From Pseudomonadota bacterium (GTDB lineage: Bacteria > Pseudomonadota > Gammaproteobacteria > Xanthomonadales > Rhodanobacteraceae), in contig JAKQJM010000011.1 of NCBI GenBank assembly GCA_029561145.1, forward strand, positions 1-56,952: 56,952 bases of DNA, given 5' to 3'. The notes beneath the pieces are model-generated. The model did not search any database, was not told the DNA's origin, and saw only the letters and a list, made by a program, of their open reading frames with translations. Each line of letters starts with the position of its first letter. The first letter of the stretch is position 1. A program made the translations under genes and the position numbers. Below, piece after piece: positions 28,440-38,464 of the stretch.

Positions 28440-31400
28440 CTATGCCGCGTTGCGACCGAGCGAAGGATTGCGCCATGCATTGAGCAGATCATCCTGGCGC
28501 TTCATCGCGTCGGCGTGGAAGCGCTCCTTGACATGGCCATAGCCGCGGATGTGCTCGGGGATCGATGCGATATCGACGGCGAGAGCGTGGTTCTCGTTGT
28601 CGAGGCCGGCCAGCAGCTCGTCGATCTGCGTGGAATAGTCAACGATGAGCTGGCGTTCCATCCTGCGCTCGGCGGTGTAACCGAAGATGTCCAGCACACC
28701 ACCGCGCAAACCCTTCAGTTTGCTCAGCAGGCGAAACGCCTTGAACACCCAGGGTCCGTATTCAGCCTTGCGCAGGCGACCTTCCGCATCCTTCTTCGCC
28801 AGCAGCGGCGGAGCAAGATGGAAGTGGATCTGGTAGTCGCCTTCGAAGGTTTCGCGGATCTTCTTCTCGAAATCACCGCTGGTGTAAAGACGCGCGACCT
28901 CGTATTCATCCTTGTACGCCATCAGCTTGAACGCGTAGCGCGCGACGGCCTGGGTCAGGCTCGTGAATGCCGGCGTCTTTTGTTGTTCGATGCGGCTCAC
29001 CTTGTCGACGAGAGCCTTGTACTTCGCGGCGTAGGCGGCGTTCTGATAGCCCGTCAGGAACGCGATGCGACGTGCGATCTGCTCGTCGAGCGAACTGCTC
29101 AAGGCCAGGTCGTCGAGTGCTTCGGCCGTGTTCGCGGACGCAAGCGATGATGTCGCCGTTCGGGCGCCTTCTGCCGCGGCGAGAACGGAACTTGCCGTGT
29201 GGCGCACGGGCAGGTTCAGCGGAATCGCTCCCGATGGCAGTCCGGCCGCGCCAATGCCTGCGGCCTTCCTCACGACAGCCATGTCGTGCGCGCCCATGCG
29301 GCCCCAGTTGAAAGCGGACTTGTTCATTTCAATCGCCGCACCGTTGAGCTCGATCGCACGCACCAGCGAGTCGAGGCTGACCGGCACCCAGCCCTTCTGC
29401 CAGGCGTAGCCCAGCATGAAGAGGTTGGCCGCGATCGTGTCACCGAGCAGGGCCGTGCCGAGCTGGGTGGCATCGATCAGTTCAGGCTCGTTGCCGTCGA
29501 GCGCGATGCGTACGGCATCGACGATCTGCTGCGCCGGGAACTGCATGTCCGGCTTGGTCGTGAACGTGCCGGGCATCGCCTCGTAGGTGTTGAGGACGAC
29601 GTTCGAGCGGTTCGCGCGGATCTTCGACAGGGCCCAGTAGTCATTGACCACGACCATGTCGCAGCCGAGCACGAGGTCGGCTTCGCCAGCGGCGATGCGC
29701 ACGGCGTGGATCTCGGCCGGATCCCTGGCGATGCGCAGATGGCAGGTCACGGCACCGCCCTTCTGGGCGAGTCCGGTCTGGTCGAGCACGGTACTACCCT
29801 TGCCTTCCAGGTGTGCGGCCATGCCGATCAATGCGCCGATCGTGACCACGCCGGTGCCGCCGATGCCGGTGACGAGGATGTTCCATGGCTGATCGAGGTC
29901 CGAAGCGAATGCCGGCATCGGCAGGCTGTCGAAATCGACCTCGCCTGCACCCGCCTTCCGCGCTTTCCTGACGCCGCCGCCGTGCACGGTCACGAAGCTC
30001 GGGCAGAAACCCTTCACGCAGGAATAATCCTTGTTGCAGCCGGACTGGTCGATCTCGCGTTTGCGACCGTATTCGGTGGGCTTCGGCAATACCGAGACGC
30101 AGAACGACTTCTCGCCGCAGTCACCGCAGCCTTCGCAGACCAGGGTATTGATGAAGACCCGCTTCTTCGGATCCTCGAGCTTGCCGCGCTTGCGTCGACG
30201 CCGCTTCTCGGTCGCACAGGTCTGATCGTAGATCAGCACCGAGGTGCCCGGGATTTCGCGCATGCGCTTCTGCACGGCGTCGAGTTCGTCGCGATGGATG
30301 AATTCGACGCCAGCCGGGAAGATCTCCGGTTTCGACCATTTCCCGATATCGTCGGAGACGACGATGATCGTCTGCACGCCTTCGGCACGCATCTGGTGGG
30401 CGATGTCCGGCACGGTCAGGGTGCCATCGACGGGCTGGCCGCCGGTCATCGCGACCGCGTCGTTGTAGAGGATCTTGTAGGTGATGTTGACCTTGGCCGC
30501 GATCGCCTGACGGACCGCGAGTGAACCGGAGTGGAAATAGGTGCCGTCGCCGAGGTTCTGGAACACGTGTTTCGTTTCGGTGAACGGGGCCTGCCCGCAC
30601 CACGTCGCGCCTTCGCCACCCATGTGCGAGAACGTATCGGTGCTGCGGTCCATCCACGTCACCATGTAGTGGCAACCGATACCGCCGTGCGCCCGCGAGC
30701 CTTCCGGCACGGCGGTCGAGGTGTTGTGCGGGCAGCCCGAGCAGTAGTGCGCCGCGCGCGGGAAGTTCGCACGCGGCAGGGTCAATTCCTGTTCCTTGGC
30801 CTGGATCCAGGCCACGCGCGAGCGGATCGCCTCGCTCGTGAAGAAGCGCGCCAGGCGTTTCGCGATGACCAGCGCGATCATCGCCGGGGTCAGTTCGTTG
30901 GTGCTTGGCAGGACCCAGTTGCCGGCTTCGTCGTACTTGCCGACCACGCTAGGCCGCGTTGGCCAGTTGTACATGTATTCCTTCATCTGCGATTCGATGA
31001 AGGAGCGCTTTTCCTCGACGACGATGACGTCTTCGAGGCCATTGGCGAATTCGCGGATGCCGATCGGTTCGAGCGGCCAGGTCATGCCGATCTTGTAGAC
31101 GCGGATGCCGATCTCGCGCGCATCGTGCGCGCTGATACCGAGGTATTCCAGCGCCTGCAGCACGTCGAGATAGCTCTTGCCGGTGGTGACGATGCCGAGC
31201 CGCGCCTTCGGCGAATCAAGCACGATGCGATCTATGCGGTTGGCCCGGGCAAAGGCCGTTGCCGCCTGCACGGCGTACTGGTGCAGGCGCATTTCCTGGT
31301 TCAGCGGCGGATCCGGCCAGCGGATATTCAGGCCACCATCCGGAAGCACGAAATCTTCGGGCATCAGGATATCGAGCTGATGCGGATTGACGTTGACCGA

Positions 31401-32060
31401 GGCCGAGGATTCGACGGTTTCCGCAATCGTCTTGAATCCGACCCAGCGTCCGGTGAAACGCGACATGGCCCAGCCGAGCATGCCCATGTCGAGGATGTCC
31501 TGGACCCCGGCCGGATTCAGGATCGGCATCATCGCCGAGACGAATTCCAGCTCCGAACCGTGCGGCAGGGTCGAGGAACGGCAGGCATGGTCATCGGCGG
31601 CCAGCGCCAGCACGCCACCGAACTTCGAAGTGCCCGCCGCATTGCCGTGCTTGAACACGTCGCCGCAGCGATCGACACCGGGACCCTTGCCGTACCACAT
31701 CGAGAAAACGCCGTCGACCTTGGCGCCCGGGAACAGGTTGGTCTGCTGGGTGCCCCAGACCATCGTCGCGCCGAGATCCTCATTGAGGCCCGGCGTGAAC
31801 TCGATGTTCGAGGATTTCAGGTGCTTCTTCGCCTTCCACAGCTCAAGGTCGAAACCGCCGAGTGGCGAGCCGCGATAGCCCGAGATGAAACCGGCCGTAT
31901 TGATGCCGGCCGCACGATCGCGCATCTGCTGCATCAGCGGCAGGCGCACGAGCGCCTGCACGCCGGAAAGGTAGATGCGGCCTTCACGCCGCGTGTACTT
32001 GTGATCGAGCGTGTACTCGGTGTCGATGGCTGGCGCGAGCGAGCTGGCGGGGACGGACAT
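28440..32060 (-). CDS. Indolepyruvate:ferredoxin oxidoreductase, fused alpha-beta chain
   Basis: This 1206-residue enzyme oxidatively decarboxylates aryl-pyruvates or related 2-keto acids to acyl-CoA, passing electrons to ferredoxin or flavoprotein. The N-terminal pyrimidine-binding half (SGVQALVRLPLMQQ, GFISGYRGSPLGG) is followed by the TPP-binding half with CSGCPHNTST, GGEGATWCGQAPFTETKH and NLGDGTYFHSG. Cysteines in CEGCGDCGEKSFC, with further C-x-C pairs, suggest Fe-S binding. The C-terminal gamma-like domain has ILVTGIGGTGVVTIGALIGMAA. I chose ATG 32060; a TTG at 32090 is possible. The single-chain form is typical of proteobacterial degradation of aromatic or branched amino acids. Confidence 0.93.
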   Translation of the reverse strand: MSVPASSLAPAIDTEYTLDHKYTRREGRIYLSGVQALVRLPLMQQMRDRAAGINTAGFISGYRGSPLGGFDLELWKAKKHLKSSNIEFTPGLNEDLGATMVWGTQQTNLFPGAKVDGVFSMWYGKGPGVDRCGDVFKHGNAAGTSKFGGVLALAADDHACRSSTLPHGSELEFVSAMMPILNPAGVQDILDMGMLGWAMSRFTGRWVGFKTIAETVESSASVNVNPHQLDILMPEDFVLPDGGLNIRWPDPPLNQEMRLHQYAVQAATAFARANRIDRIVLDSPKARLGIVTTGKSYLDVLQALEYLGISAHDAREIGIRVYKIGMTWPLEPIGIREFANGLEDVIVVEEKRSFIESQMKEYMYNWPTRPSVVGKYDEAGNWVLPSTNELTPAMIALVIAKRLARFFTSEAIRSRVAWIQAKEQELTLPRANFPRAAHYCSGCPHNTSTAVPEGSRAHGGIGCHYMVTWMDRSTDTFSHMGGEGATWCGQAPFTETKHVFQNLGDGTYFHSGSLAVRQAIAAKVNITYKILYNDAVAMTGGQPVDGTLTVPDIAHQMRAEGVQTIIVVSDDIGKWSKPEIFPAGVEFIHRDELDAVQKRMREIPGTSVLIYDQTCATEKRRRRKRGKLEDPKKRVFINTLVCEGCGDCGEKSFCVSVLPKPTEYGRKREIDQSGCNKDYSCVKGFCPSFVTVHGGGVRKARKAGAGEVDFDSLPMPAFASDLDQPWNILVTGIGGTGVVTIGALIGMAAHLEGKGSTVLDQTGLAQKGGAVTCHLRIARDPAEIHAVRIAAGEADLVLGCDMVVVNDYWALSKIRANRSNVVLNTYEAMPGTFTTKPDMQFPAQQIVDAVRIALDGNEPELIDATQLGTALLGDTIAANLFMLGYAWQKGWVPVSLDSLVRAIELNGAAIEMNKSAFNWGRMGAHDMAVVRKAAGIGAAGLPSGAIPLNLPVRHTASSVLAAAEGARTATSSLASANTAEALDDLALSSSLDEQIARRIAFLTGYQNAAYAAKYKALVDKVSRIEQQKTPAFTSLTQAVARYAFKLMAYKDEYEVARLYTSGDFEKKIRETFEGDYQIHFHLAPPLLAKKDAEGRLRKAEYGPWVFKAFRLLSKLKGLRGGVLDIFGYTAERRMERQLIVDYSTQIDELLAGLDNENHALAVDIASIPEHIRGYGHVKERFHADAMKRQDDLLNAWRNPSLGRNAA

Positions 32061-32290
32061 GGCGGATACCGGGCTATGCAGCAAGGGCAAGAGCGGAATT
32101 GTACCAGCGCCACGCGCGGTTCCGGCCCGCAGCCGGTCCTGGGTGGCGGATTCGAGAACGGCTGGCCCGACGCTGGAGCCGCGATATCAAGAGGCGGTCG
32201 GCGAGGCAGCCTCGAACGACTGCGCCGTGCGTTTATCCGGGAGTGGCGATCCGACGCACCGGGCGCTGGCCTCCGCCACCGGCAATCGGG

Positions 32291-32941
32291 CTAGCGCAAA
32301 CTCAGCGAGCAGTTGAAAGCCACCGTGATGCGTTCGCCTTCACCGTAGAACGGCAGGACCTGGTGCAGCAGCCAGGACGGAAACAGGACGAGTTGGCCCG
32401 GTTGCAGGGAAAGGCCGTAGTTCTGCGTGCCGAACGGGAATTTGAAGCGCTCGTTGCCGGCGTCGAGATACATCGATTGGCCGATGTGCGGATGCAGGAA
32501 ATTGAGCAGCCCGCTGTCCGGCTGGTTGGCGTCGTGTTCGCCGGCGGACACGCAATAGACACCGGACCAGCTCGCCAGTGGATGGTTGTGCACGCCGAAA
32601 AAACCGTTGCGCCGCGTCACATGGAACCAGGCGTCGGTCTTGATGTTGAGCCGAGCGCGCGTCGCCGCGTCATAGCCATTGAGTTCGGCGGCGATCTGGC
32701 TGACACGCGAAAGGCAGAAATCGCGCAGCTCGACGATCGCGGGTTCGGGCCATGAAAACAGATGGAAATGACTTTCGAAAACCTGCTCGTTGCGCAGCGT
32801 GATCGGCCCCGGGTTGGCGTGCCGCTTGCCCTCCTGTTCACGCGCAATGAATAGATCGCGCAGGGCCGTATTCAGCCGAACGGGATCCGGATGTTGGTCA
32901 TAACCGAACGGGACCGGAAACAGGGCCTTGATCTGCAGCAT
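32291..32941 (-). CDS. 2OG-Fe(II) oxygenase-like protein
   Basis: The 216-residue protein resembles the putative 2-oxoglutarate/Fe(II) oxygenase family that includes phage-type proteins. Its double-stranded beta-helix segments include FHVTRRNGFFGVHNHPLASW (with candidate iron ligand His), NFLHPHIG, and LVLFPSWLLHQVLPFYGEGE followed by RITVAFNCSL, where the second His and the 2OG-binding Arg fit the usual spacing. The substrate is unknown, possibly a protein side chain or small molecule. It lies between the large oxidoreductase gene and the sterol-desaturase gene, all on the minus strand but with 230 and 71 bp gaps. Confidence 0.82.
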   Translation of the reverse strand: MLQIKALFPVPFGYDQHPDPVRLNTALRDLFIAREQEGKRHANPGPITLRNEQVFESHFHLFSWPEPAIVELRDFCLSRVSQIAAELNGYDAATRARLNIKTDAWFHVTRRNGFFGVHNHPLASWSGVYCVSAGEHDANQPDSGLLNFLHPHIGQSMYLDAGNERFKFPFGTQNYGLSLQPGQLVLFPSWLLHQVLPFYGEGERITVAFNCSLSLR

Positions 32942-33012
32942 GGGGCAGGCTGTCGAAATTCAGGAGTCGCCACTCTACCCGCTGCGTTGCAACGTGCAAC
33001 GTCAGCGTCGCC

Positions 33013-34221
33013 CTAGGGCAGCGGCTTGGCCCGGAATGGAAACATCTGCTGGGCGACGAAACCATCGGGCATGTAGTCGCCGACCACGCCGTACTGGTTC
33101 GGCAACTTGCGGTCCGCCTTCACCGCGGTGCCGAACAGGTAGTCGATGAACGAATAGTGCGCGGCGTAGTTGCGATCGATGGCCTCGTCGTCGGAGGCGT
33201 GGTGCCAGTGATGGAAGTCCGGCGTCACGATCAGGTACTTGAGCGGCCCCCACGGCACGCCGACGTTGGCGTGGTTGAGCACTGCCTGGAATCCGACCAC
33301 GATGATGTAGACATTGATCACGGCTTCGCTGAAGCCGATCACGAACAGCGGTGCGACCACGAGTACGCGGGTCACGATCACCTCGAGGATGTGCTGCCGG
33401 GATCCGGCCAGCCAGTCCATCGTCTTCGTGCTGTGGTGGACCGAGTGGAATTTCCAGAGGAACGGAATCTCGTGGTAGGCGCGATGCGTCCAGTACTGCG
33501 AAAGATCGGCGACGAGGATGCACAACAGCACCTGCGGCAGGAACCAGATGCGCTGCACGGCAAGCTGGAAATCGTGCTGGACCATCCAGCCGAAGCCGTG
33601 GTGGATGACGAAGTTGACGGTCAGCAGGATCAGGCCGACGAGGAAGTGATTGACCGCGAAATGCTTGAGATCGGTCTGCCATTCGCGGCGGAACACCGGC
33701 TGGCCCTTGCGCAAAGGCAGCAGCTTCTCGATCGCGACGAAGATCAGGGTCGAGCCGAGCAGGTCGAGGATGAACCAGTCGAGGCCGATGTATGGCGTGT
33801 TGTCCGGAAAATCGCCGACCGGCACGCGCGAGCCGCCGAAAGCCACCGCGATGATCACGAGGGCGAACGCGAGCAGGTTGAGATTGCGTCGCACGCCAAG
33901 CACGAGATTCGACAGCGACAGCGCGCCAGCAATGAGCAAGGCGATGAACATGGCCTGGCGCAGCACGTCGACCGAATACTGGTGGCGCAACTCGGGCGTG
34001 GTCAGGTATTCGGGAAAATGGAAGGCGAGGACGCCAAGCAGGCAGAGGAAGCCGAGCGTCAATGCGATGATAGTCGCGATCAGCCCCTTGCCGAACCGCA
34101 GCTCGCCGCTGCTCGCGAGCAGTCCCGAGGTTTCGTCGACCGTGGAACGAACAATGTTCGCAGGCGCTTTCGCCGCGGCGCCGAGCGTGTACGGAATGCG
34201 GCTGATCGATCGTTTCGACAT
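33013..34221 (-). CDS. Sterol desaturase/fatty acid hydroxylase family protein
   Basis: The 402-residue integral membrane protein has about six hydrophobic segments and three histidine boxes of the di-iron family: HRAYH in YWTHRAYHEIPFLWKF, HSVHH just after, and HWHH in DFHHWHHASDDEAIDRN. All iron ligands look intact. About 150 residues precede the catalytic region and include two or three extra helices, longer than minimal members. The family hydroxylates or desaturates sterols, fatty acids, carotenoids or ether lipids. The substrate is not readable. Confidence 0.9.
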   Translation of the reverse strand: MSKRSISRIPYTLGAAAKAPANIVRSTVDETSGLLASSGELRFGKGLIATIIALTLGFLCLLGVLAFHFPEYLTTPELRHQYSVDVLRQAMFIALLIAGALSLSNLVLGVRRNLNLLAFALVIIAVAFGGSRVPVGDFPDNTPYIGLDWFILDLLGSTLIFVAIEKLLPLRKGQPVFRREWQTDLKHFAVNHFLVGLILLTVNFVIHHGFGWMVQHDFQLAVQRIWFLPQVLLCILVADLSQYWTHRAYHEIPFLWKFHSVHHSTKTMDWLAGSRQHILEVIVTRVLVVAPLFVIGFSEAVINVYIIVVGFQAVLNHANVGVPWGPLKYLIVTPDFHHWHHASDDEAIDRNYAAHYSFIDYLFGTAVKADRKLPNQYGVVGDYMPDGFVAQQMFPFRAKPLP

Positions 34222-34384
34222 GGGTTCCGGTCGTCCAGGTGGGGTGTCGCGAGGTCGGTATCCGCCGCGGATTCTATCCGCATTTCATTCCGCCGGACCG
34301 ATGCGGGGCAATCGAGGGCGATGCTCCTTGCATGCGGCTGCGCGCGTGCTCTAACCTCGCCCTTCGCTTGAGGGGAACCGACCC

Positions 34385-35701
34385 ATGTTCGATGCCATTG
34401 GCCACATTGCGTTTGGTCTGTTCGGCCTTGCCGTCCTGATTTCGATCGCCGTCCTGTTTTCCGCCAACCGGCGCGCGATCAGCTGGAAACTCGTCGCGAC
34501 GGGCGTGCTGCTGCAGATCGTCTTCGCAGCGCTCGTGCTCAAGGTTCCGCTTGGCCGCGAGGTGTTCAACGGCATTGCGACCGGCTTCGTCAAACTGCTC
34601 GACTATGTGCGCGCCGGATCGGATTTCATCTTCGGCAGTTTCATGGACACCTCGAAATTCGGCTTCGTCTTCGCGATCCAGGTGCTGCCCACGATCATCT
34701 TCTTTGCGGCCCTGACCGGTGTCCTCTACCACCTCGGCATCATGCAGATGATCGTCAAGGGCATGGCCTGGGTCATCACCAAGGTCATGAATGTGTCCGG
34801 TGCGGAGACCACGTCGGTCTGTGCCAGCGTGTTCATCGGCCAGACCGAAGCGCCGCTGACGATCAAGCCCTATATCGAGCGCATGACCCAATCCGAACTG
34901 ATGACGGTGATGATCGGCGGCATGGCGCATATCGCCGGATCGGTCATGGCCGCCTACGTCGGCCTGCTTGGCGGCGATGACGAAGGCCAGCGCATCTTCT
35001 TCGCCACGCACCTGTTGACCGCCAGCATCATGGCCGCGCCGGCGACCCTGATGCTGGCCAAGATCCTGATGCCGGAAACCGAGGAGCCGCTGACGCGCGG
35101 ACAGGTCAAGCTCGACGTCGAGAAGACCACGGCCAATGTCATCGATGCCGCTGCGACCGGTGCGGCTGATGGCCTGCGCCTCGCCCTCAACGTCGGCGCC
35201 ATGCTGCTCGCCTTCATCGCCCTGATCGCCCTGCTCAATGCGCCTTTCCAGTGGCTCGGCGCGCACGCCTGGGGTGCCGATCCGGCATCCTCGCTCAACG
35301 GCTGGCTCGGCGTGCAATTCGGCCATCCGGTCGAGCTTTCGTTGCAGACCCTGTTCGGCTGGGTGCTTGCGCCGATCGCTTGGATCATCGGCGTGCCATG
35401 GCAGGACGCGACCCTGGTCGGCAGCTTCATCGGACAGAAGGTTGTCATCAACGAGTTCGTCGCCTACGTCGACATGGCCAAGCACATCGACCAGATGACC
35501 GAACACAGTCGACTGATCGCGACGTATGCGCTCTGCGGTTTCGCCAACTTCTCGTCGATCGCGATCCAGATCGGCGGCATCGGCGGCCTTGCTCCGAGTC
35601 GCCGCCCCGATCTCGCCCGCATGGGTCTGAAGGCCGTTCTGGGCGGCTCGCTGGCTACGTTCATGACCGCAACCATCGCCGGTGTGCTGAGCCTGCTTTG
35701 A
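34385..35701 (+). CDS. nupC: Concentrative nucleoside transporter (NupC/CNT family)
   Basis: The 438-residue inner-membrane protein (GAGGGGAA before the ATG) has the CNT hallmarks: VLPTIIFFAALTGVLYHLG, GQTEAPLTIKPYIERMTQSEL, AHIAGSVMAAYVGLLG, and the C-terminal ALCGFANFSSIAIQIGGIGGLAP. These lie in the re-entrant loops that bind the nucleoside and the coupling cation. It imports nucleosides with H+ or Na+. The last 40 bp, overlapping its stop codon, recur exactly 2.76 kb downstream (see repeats). The gene symbol refers to the family rather than to proven orthology. Confidence 0.92.
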   Translation: MFDAIGHIAFGLFGLAVLISIAVLFSANRRAISWKLVATGVLLQIVFAALVLKVPLGREVFNGIATGFVKLLDYVRAGSDFIFGSFMDTSKFGFVFAIQVLPTIIFFAALTGVLYHLGIMQMIVKGMAWVITKVMNVSGAETTSVCASVFIGQTEAPLTIKPYIERMTQSELMTVMIGGMAHIAGSVMAAYVGLLGGDDEGQRIFFATHLLTASIMAAPATLMLAKILMPETEEPLTRGQVKLDVEKTTANVIDAAATGAADGLRLALNVGAMLLAFIALIALLNAPFQWLGAHAWGADPASSLNGWLGVQFGHPVELSLQTLFGWVLAPIAWIIGVPWQDATLVGSFIGQKVVINEFVAYVDMAKHIDQMTEHSRLIATYALCGFANFSSIAIQIGGIGGLAPSRRPDLARMGLKAVLGGSLATFMTATIAGVLSLL

Positions 35702-35702
35702 T
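35663..35702 (+). repeat. 40-bp direct repeat, copy 1 (3' end of the nupC-like gene)
   Basis: This 40-bp stretch, from ATGACCGCAACC to CTGCTTTGAT, encodes the last residues and stop of the transporter. An identical copy lies at 38425-38464. Similarity continues weakly for about 25 bp upstream and about 10 bp downstream of both copies. Confidence 0.9.
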
Positions 35703-35754
35703 GATCGATGCGGGTTGCATCGATCTCTCCGTGCGGGAAAGGAGCTCCTCAGAC

Positions 35755-38394
35755 ATGCCCTACATTAGCGTCATCGCCTTCATGATCGCGACGATCAGCT
35801 TGGCGGTGTCTCCCGCTCAGGCGCAGAATCTTGCTTGGCGCTCTGCTGTGACGATGGATGTGCCGGCGGGTGCAGGTATCGACACTGCCAACGCGATGCT
35901 GGACGATCCGGCCTCGAACCGCCTCGTCGCGATGATCACGAACGAGAGCGCATACGCGGAGAACTACCGCTATCGCGCCATGGCGACCGATACCTCGACA
36001 GGTGACCTGGTCTGGTCAGCCGAACTCGGAAGCGAATGCCAGACGCGCAGCGGAGCGTACAGCTTGGTTGTGCCCATCGCGGGTGGCGATGTCGTGGTCG
36101 TGGCGCAGGCGATCGGTTCTACCAGTATTGGTTATGGATTCACCTGCGTGATGCGCCTGCGGGGAGCGGATGGAAGTGTCGTGTGGTCGCGCTCGCTGAG
36201 CGCGTCGGGCGCCGTCCTCTATGTCAACGCACTTGTGCCAGATGTCGATGGGAATTTGTTCGGGGGCGGAAGAAAAGGTGCCAACGCCTATTCGTTGAGG
36301 TTGGATGCGGGGACGGGTCAGACGCTCTGGGAACAAGACATTGCACCGACCAGCGGTTTCTCCTCGGCAAGGATTATCGCTGCTGCCGCTGGGTCGACTA
36401 ACGCCGCCGTGCTGCAATTGGTCGAGCAGGTGACGACCGTGCCGACGCATCAGCGACTGTTGGGAATCGACCCGCGCGCGGGGACTTCGCGATGGACGCA
36501 ACCACGCTGCATGGACGGTGCTGCGACTACCCAGAATGCGTCGAACGACATCAGGCTGCGCATGTTGGCCGATGCCACTTTCGAGTTCGTTGCAAGTTGC
36601 GGGAATGGGGCCGAAAGGAGAGTGGAACTTGGTCGCGTCAATGCGTCAACCGGTACGATTCTGTGGCAGCGTGAGTTGCCGCAGTCGAATCTATATCGGG
36701 CCTTCATCGACACCAATGGCAACTTTCTTCTGGACGGGACGCTGCTGGTCGATGGCAACGAGGTCGGTATCTCGCGCCTCGACGCGGTTTCGGGAGACCT
36801 GCAATGGTCGCTGCCGAGGCCATCCGTGCCACCAGGCGTTCCGCCGTATGTGACGAACCGGTTGCTGGCAACCGACACGCATGTGCATGTGCTTGAGTTG
36901 TTCGTTGAGTATTCCAGCTACGTGACCTCAGCAGCGGTTGCAACCTATTCGGCAACGATGGGCGAGTTTCTTGGGCGTTTCGACGCGGGTTTTCCGAGTG
37001 CCGGCTCCGCCCTGTGGCCCGGCCTGTCGATGCGCGCGCGCGGATCCGGCGAGGTCCTGATCACGGCATTGAGTGCCCAGAATCTCAACGCGGGAGCGAG
37101 CCTGTTCGAGGTGCGGCTGAACGTTTACGCCCAGCTATCGGCGTGGTCGAGGAAGTTGCCACTCATGGCTCCGCGGCCATTCGTCCCGCTGTCGGCTGAT
37201 GAGTCGATGCGCCAGATGGCGTGGAGCTCGGCACAGGAGCCGGGCATCGTGCTGGGAGGCAGTGGTACTAACCAGAATAACTATACCTATCCAAGAGTTG
37301 CCAAGATCAGTGCACTCGACGGTCGCGTGCTTTGGCGCTGGCAGACCGATTCGCGGGCGCGCGGATTCGTCTCTTCCGTCTTCGACGATGCGGCCGGCAA
37401 CATCATTGTTGCCGGTTCGAACGGATGGGACGATCCCACGCTTCTGCTCGCCAAGCTCGATGGCGCCGATGGAAGTTCGATCTGGGAATCCAGCGTGCCC
37501 GAACCTCGGCCGGCCCTCGATGCCATTTCTGGCTCTGACGGAACGATCGTGGTCTTGCTCGGTCATGTCGAAGCGGAGTCCGGCTTGCCGAACCGTGTTG
37601 CCAAGTACTCGGCGTCGGACGGCAGTCCGGTCTGGAGTACCGCAATTCCCGACAGCGTGGAAGGGGATATCGGAGAATCCCGCCTCGCACCCGGCCAAGG
37701 CGGATCAGTTCTTGCCATGACCCGGTTCCGGGCATCATCCAGCGTGTTTGGCTCGCAAGTTGCCCGATTCAACAACACGAATGGCGAGATGCTTTGGCTG
37801 CGCAGGCTCCAGAACAGCGATGGTTCCGGACCTATCGCCCTGTTGTCGGCAGCCAATGGCGATGTCATTGCGGCAAATCACGGCTTCGCATGGCGGATCG
37901 GTGGCGCGACCGGCGTCATTCTCTGGCAGAAGGCATTGCCTCACCAAGCCTGGTCGATGATCGTCGATGCGCAAGACCAGCTTTTGATTGGCGGAACGCA
38001 GAACGGTCAGCGCGCCATCTCGCGAATCAATCCTGCGAACGGGACGGCGCTATGGACGACATTGATTCCGATCCTCAATGACGAAGGCCATCCGGAGCTG
38101 GTTTCGAAACTCTCCCATTCCTATGACGACAATGTCTTCGCCGTGGGGGGCGACGAGTATGGCAACGACATGCTTGCGAAATTGTCGCCATTGAACGGCA
38201 GCTTGATCTGGCAGACCGTGAGCGGAGTCCGTGAACCGTTCTCTGATATGTCGGGTTTTCCGGTCTCGATGATCGAGGCGCCCGATCACAATCTGTTCGT
38301 GAGCGGAATGGATAGCCGTTCGCCCTCGACTTGGGCCGTGAGCAAGGTGACGGGAAGTTTTGCCGATGGCATCTTCGCGACGGGGTTCGACTGA
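35755..38394 (+). CDS. Secreted PQQ-type beta-propeller protein with IFATGFD tail
   Basis: From ATG 35755 (AAGGAGC upstream) the protein is 879 residues with a signal peptide (cleavage near PAQAQ). The body repeats short blade-like units ending in a tryptophan motif, for example GDLVWSAELG, GSVVWSRSLS, GQTLWEQDIA, GTILWQRELP, GRVLWRWQTD, GSSIWESSVP, GEMLWLRRLQ, GVILWQKALP, GTALWTTLIP and GSLIWQTVSG. This is the PQQ/pyrrolo-quinoline-repeat fold. No catalytic residues of PQQ dehydrogenases are evident, so a binding or adhesive role is possible. Codon use looks less GC-rich than its neighbours, and the gene is bracketed by a 40-bp repeat, both signs of acquisition. It ends DGIFATGFD. Confidence 0.88.
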   Translation: MPYISVIAFMIATISLAVSPAQAQNLAWRSAVTMDVPAGAGIDTANAMLDDPASNRLVAMITNESAYAENYRYRAMATDTSTGDLVWSAELGSECQTRSGAYSLVVPIAGGDVVVVAQAIGSTSIGYGFTCVMRLRGADGSVVWSRSLSASGAVLYVNALVPDVDGNLFGGGRKGANAYSLRLDAGTGQTLWEQDIAPTSGFSSARIIAAAAGSTNAAVLQLVEQVTTVPTHQRLLGIDPRAGTSRWTQPRCMDGAATTQNASNDIRLRMLADATFEFVASCGNGAERRVELGRVNASTGTILWQRELPQSNLYRAFIDTNGNFLLDGTLLVDGNEVGISRLDAVSGDLQWSLPRPSVPPGVPPYVTNRLLATDTHVHVLELFVEYSSYVTSAAVATYSATMGEFLGRFDAGFPSAGSALWPGLSMRARGSGEVLITALSAQNLNAGASLFEVRLNVYAQLSAWSRKLPLMAPRPFVPLSADESMRQMAWSSAQEPGIVLGGSGTNQNNYTYPRVAKISALDGRVLWRWQTDSRARGFVSSVFDDAAGNIIVAGSNGWDDPTLLLAKLDGADGSSIWESSVPEPRPALDAISGSDGTIVVLLGHVEAESGLPNRVAKYSASDGSPVWSTAIPDSVEGDIGESRLAPGQGGSVLAMTRFRASSSVFGSQVARFNNTNGEMLWLRRLQNSDGSGPIALLSAANGDVIAANHGFAWRIGGATGVILWQKALPHQAWSMIVDAQDQLLIGGTQNGQRAISRINPANGTALWTTLIPILNDEGHPELVSKLSHSYDDNVFAVGGDEYGNDMLAKLSPLNGSLIWQTVSGVREPFSDMSGFPVSMIEAPDHNLFVSGMDSRSPSTWAVSKVTGSFADGIFATGFD

Positions 38395-38424
38395 TCCCAT
38401 GGGCACGGCTCGCCGGACACCTTA

Positions 38425-38464
38425 ATGACCGCAACCATCGCCGGTGTGCTGAGCCTGCTTTGAT
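38425..38464 (+). repeat. 40-bp direct repeat, copy 2
   Basis: This is an exact second copy of the 40 bp at 35663-35702. It lies 30 bp after the propeller gene and is not part of any gene here, so it looks like a remnant or duplicate of the nupC 3' end. Confidence 0.9.

Noticed and set aside
29199-32294. Long open frames antisense to the indolepyruvate oxidoreductase gene
   Set aside because: They are shadows of a clearly coding gene and contain arginine- and glutamine-rich sequence without domains.
35663-38464. Insertion sequence or integron for the repeat-bracketed segment
   Set aside because: There is no transposase or integrase gene and no terminal inverted repeats, so I only report the direct repeat.
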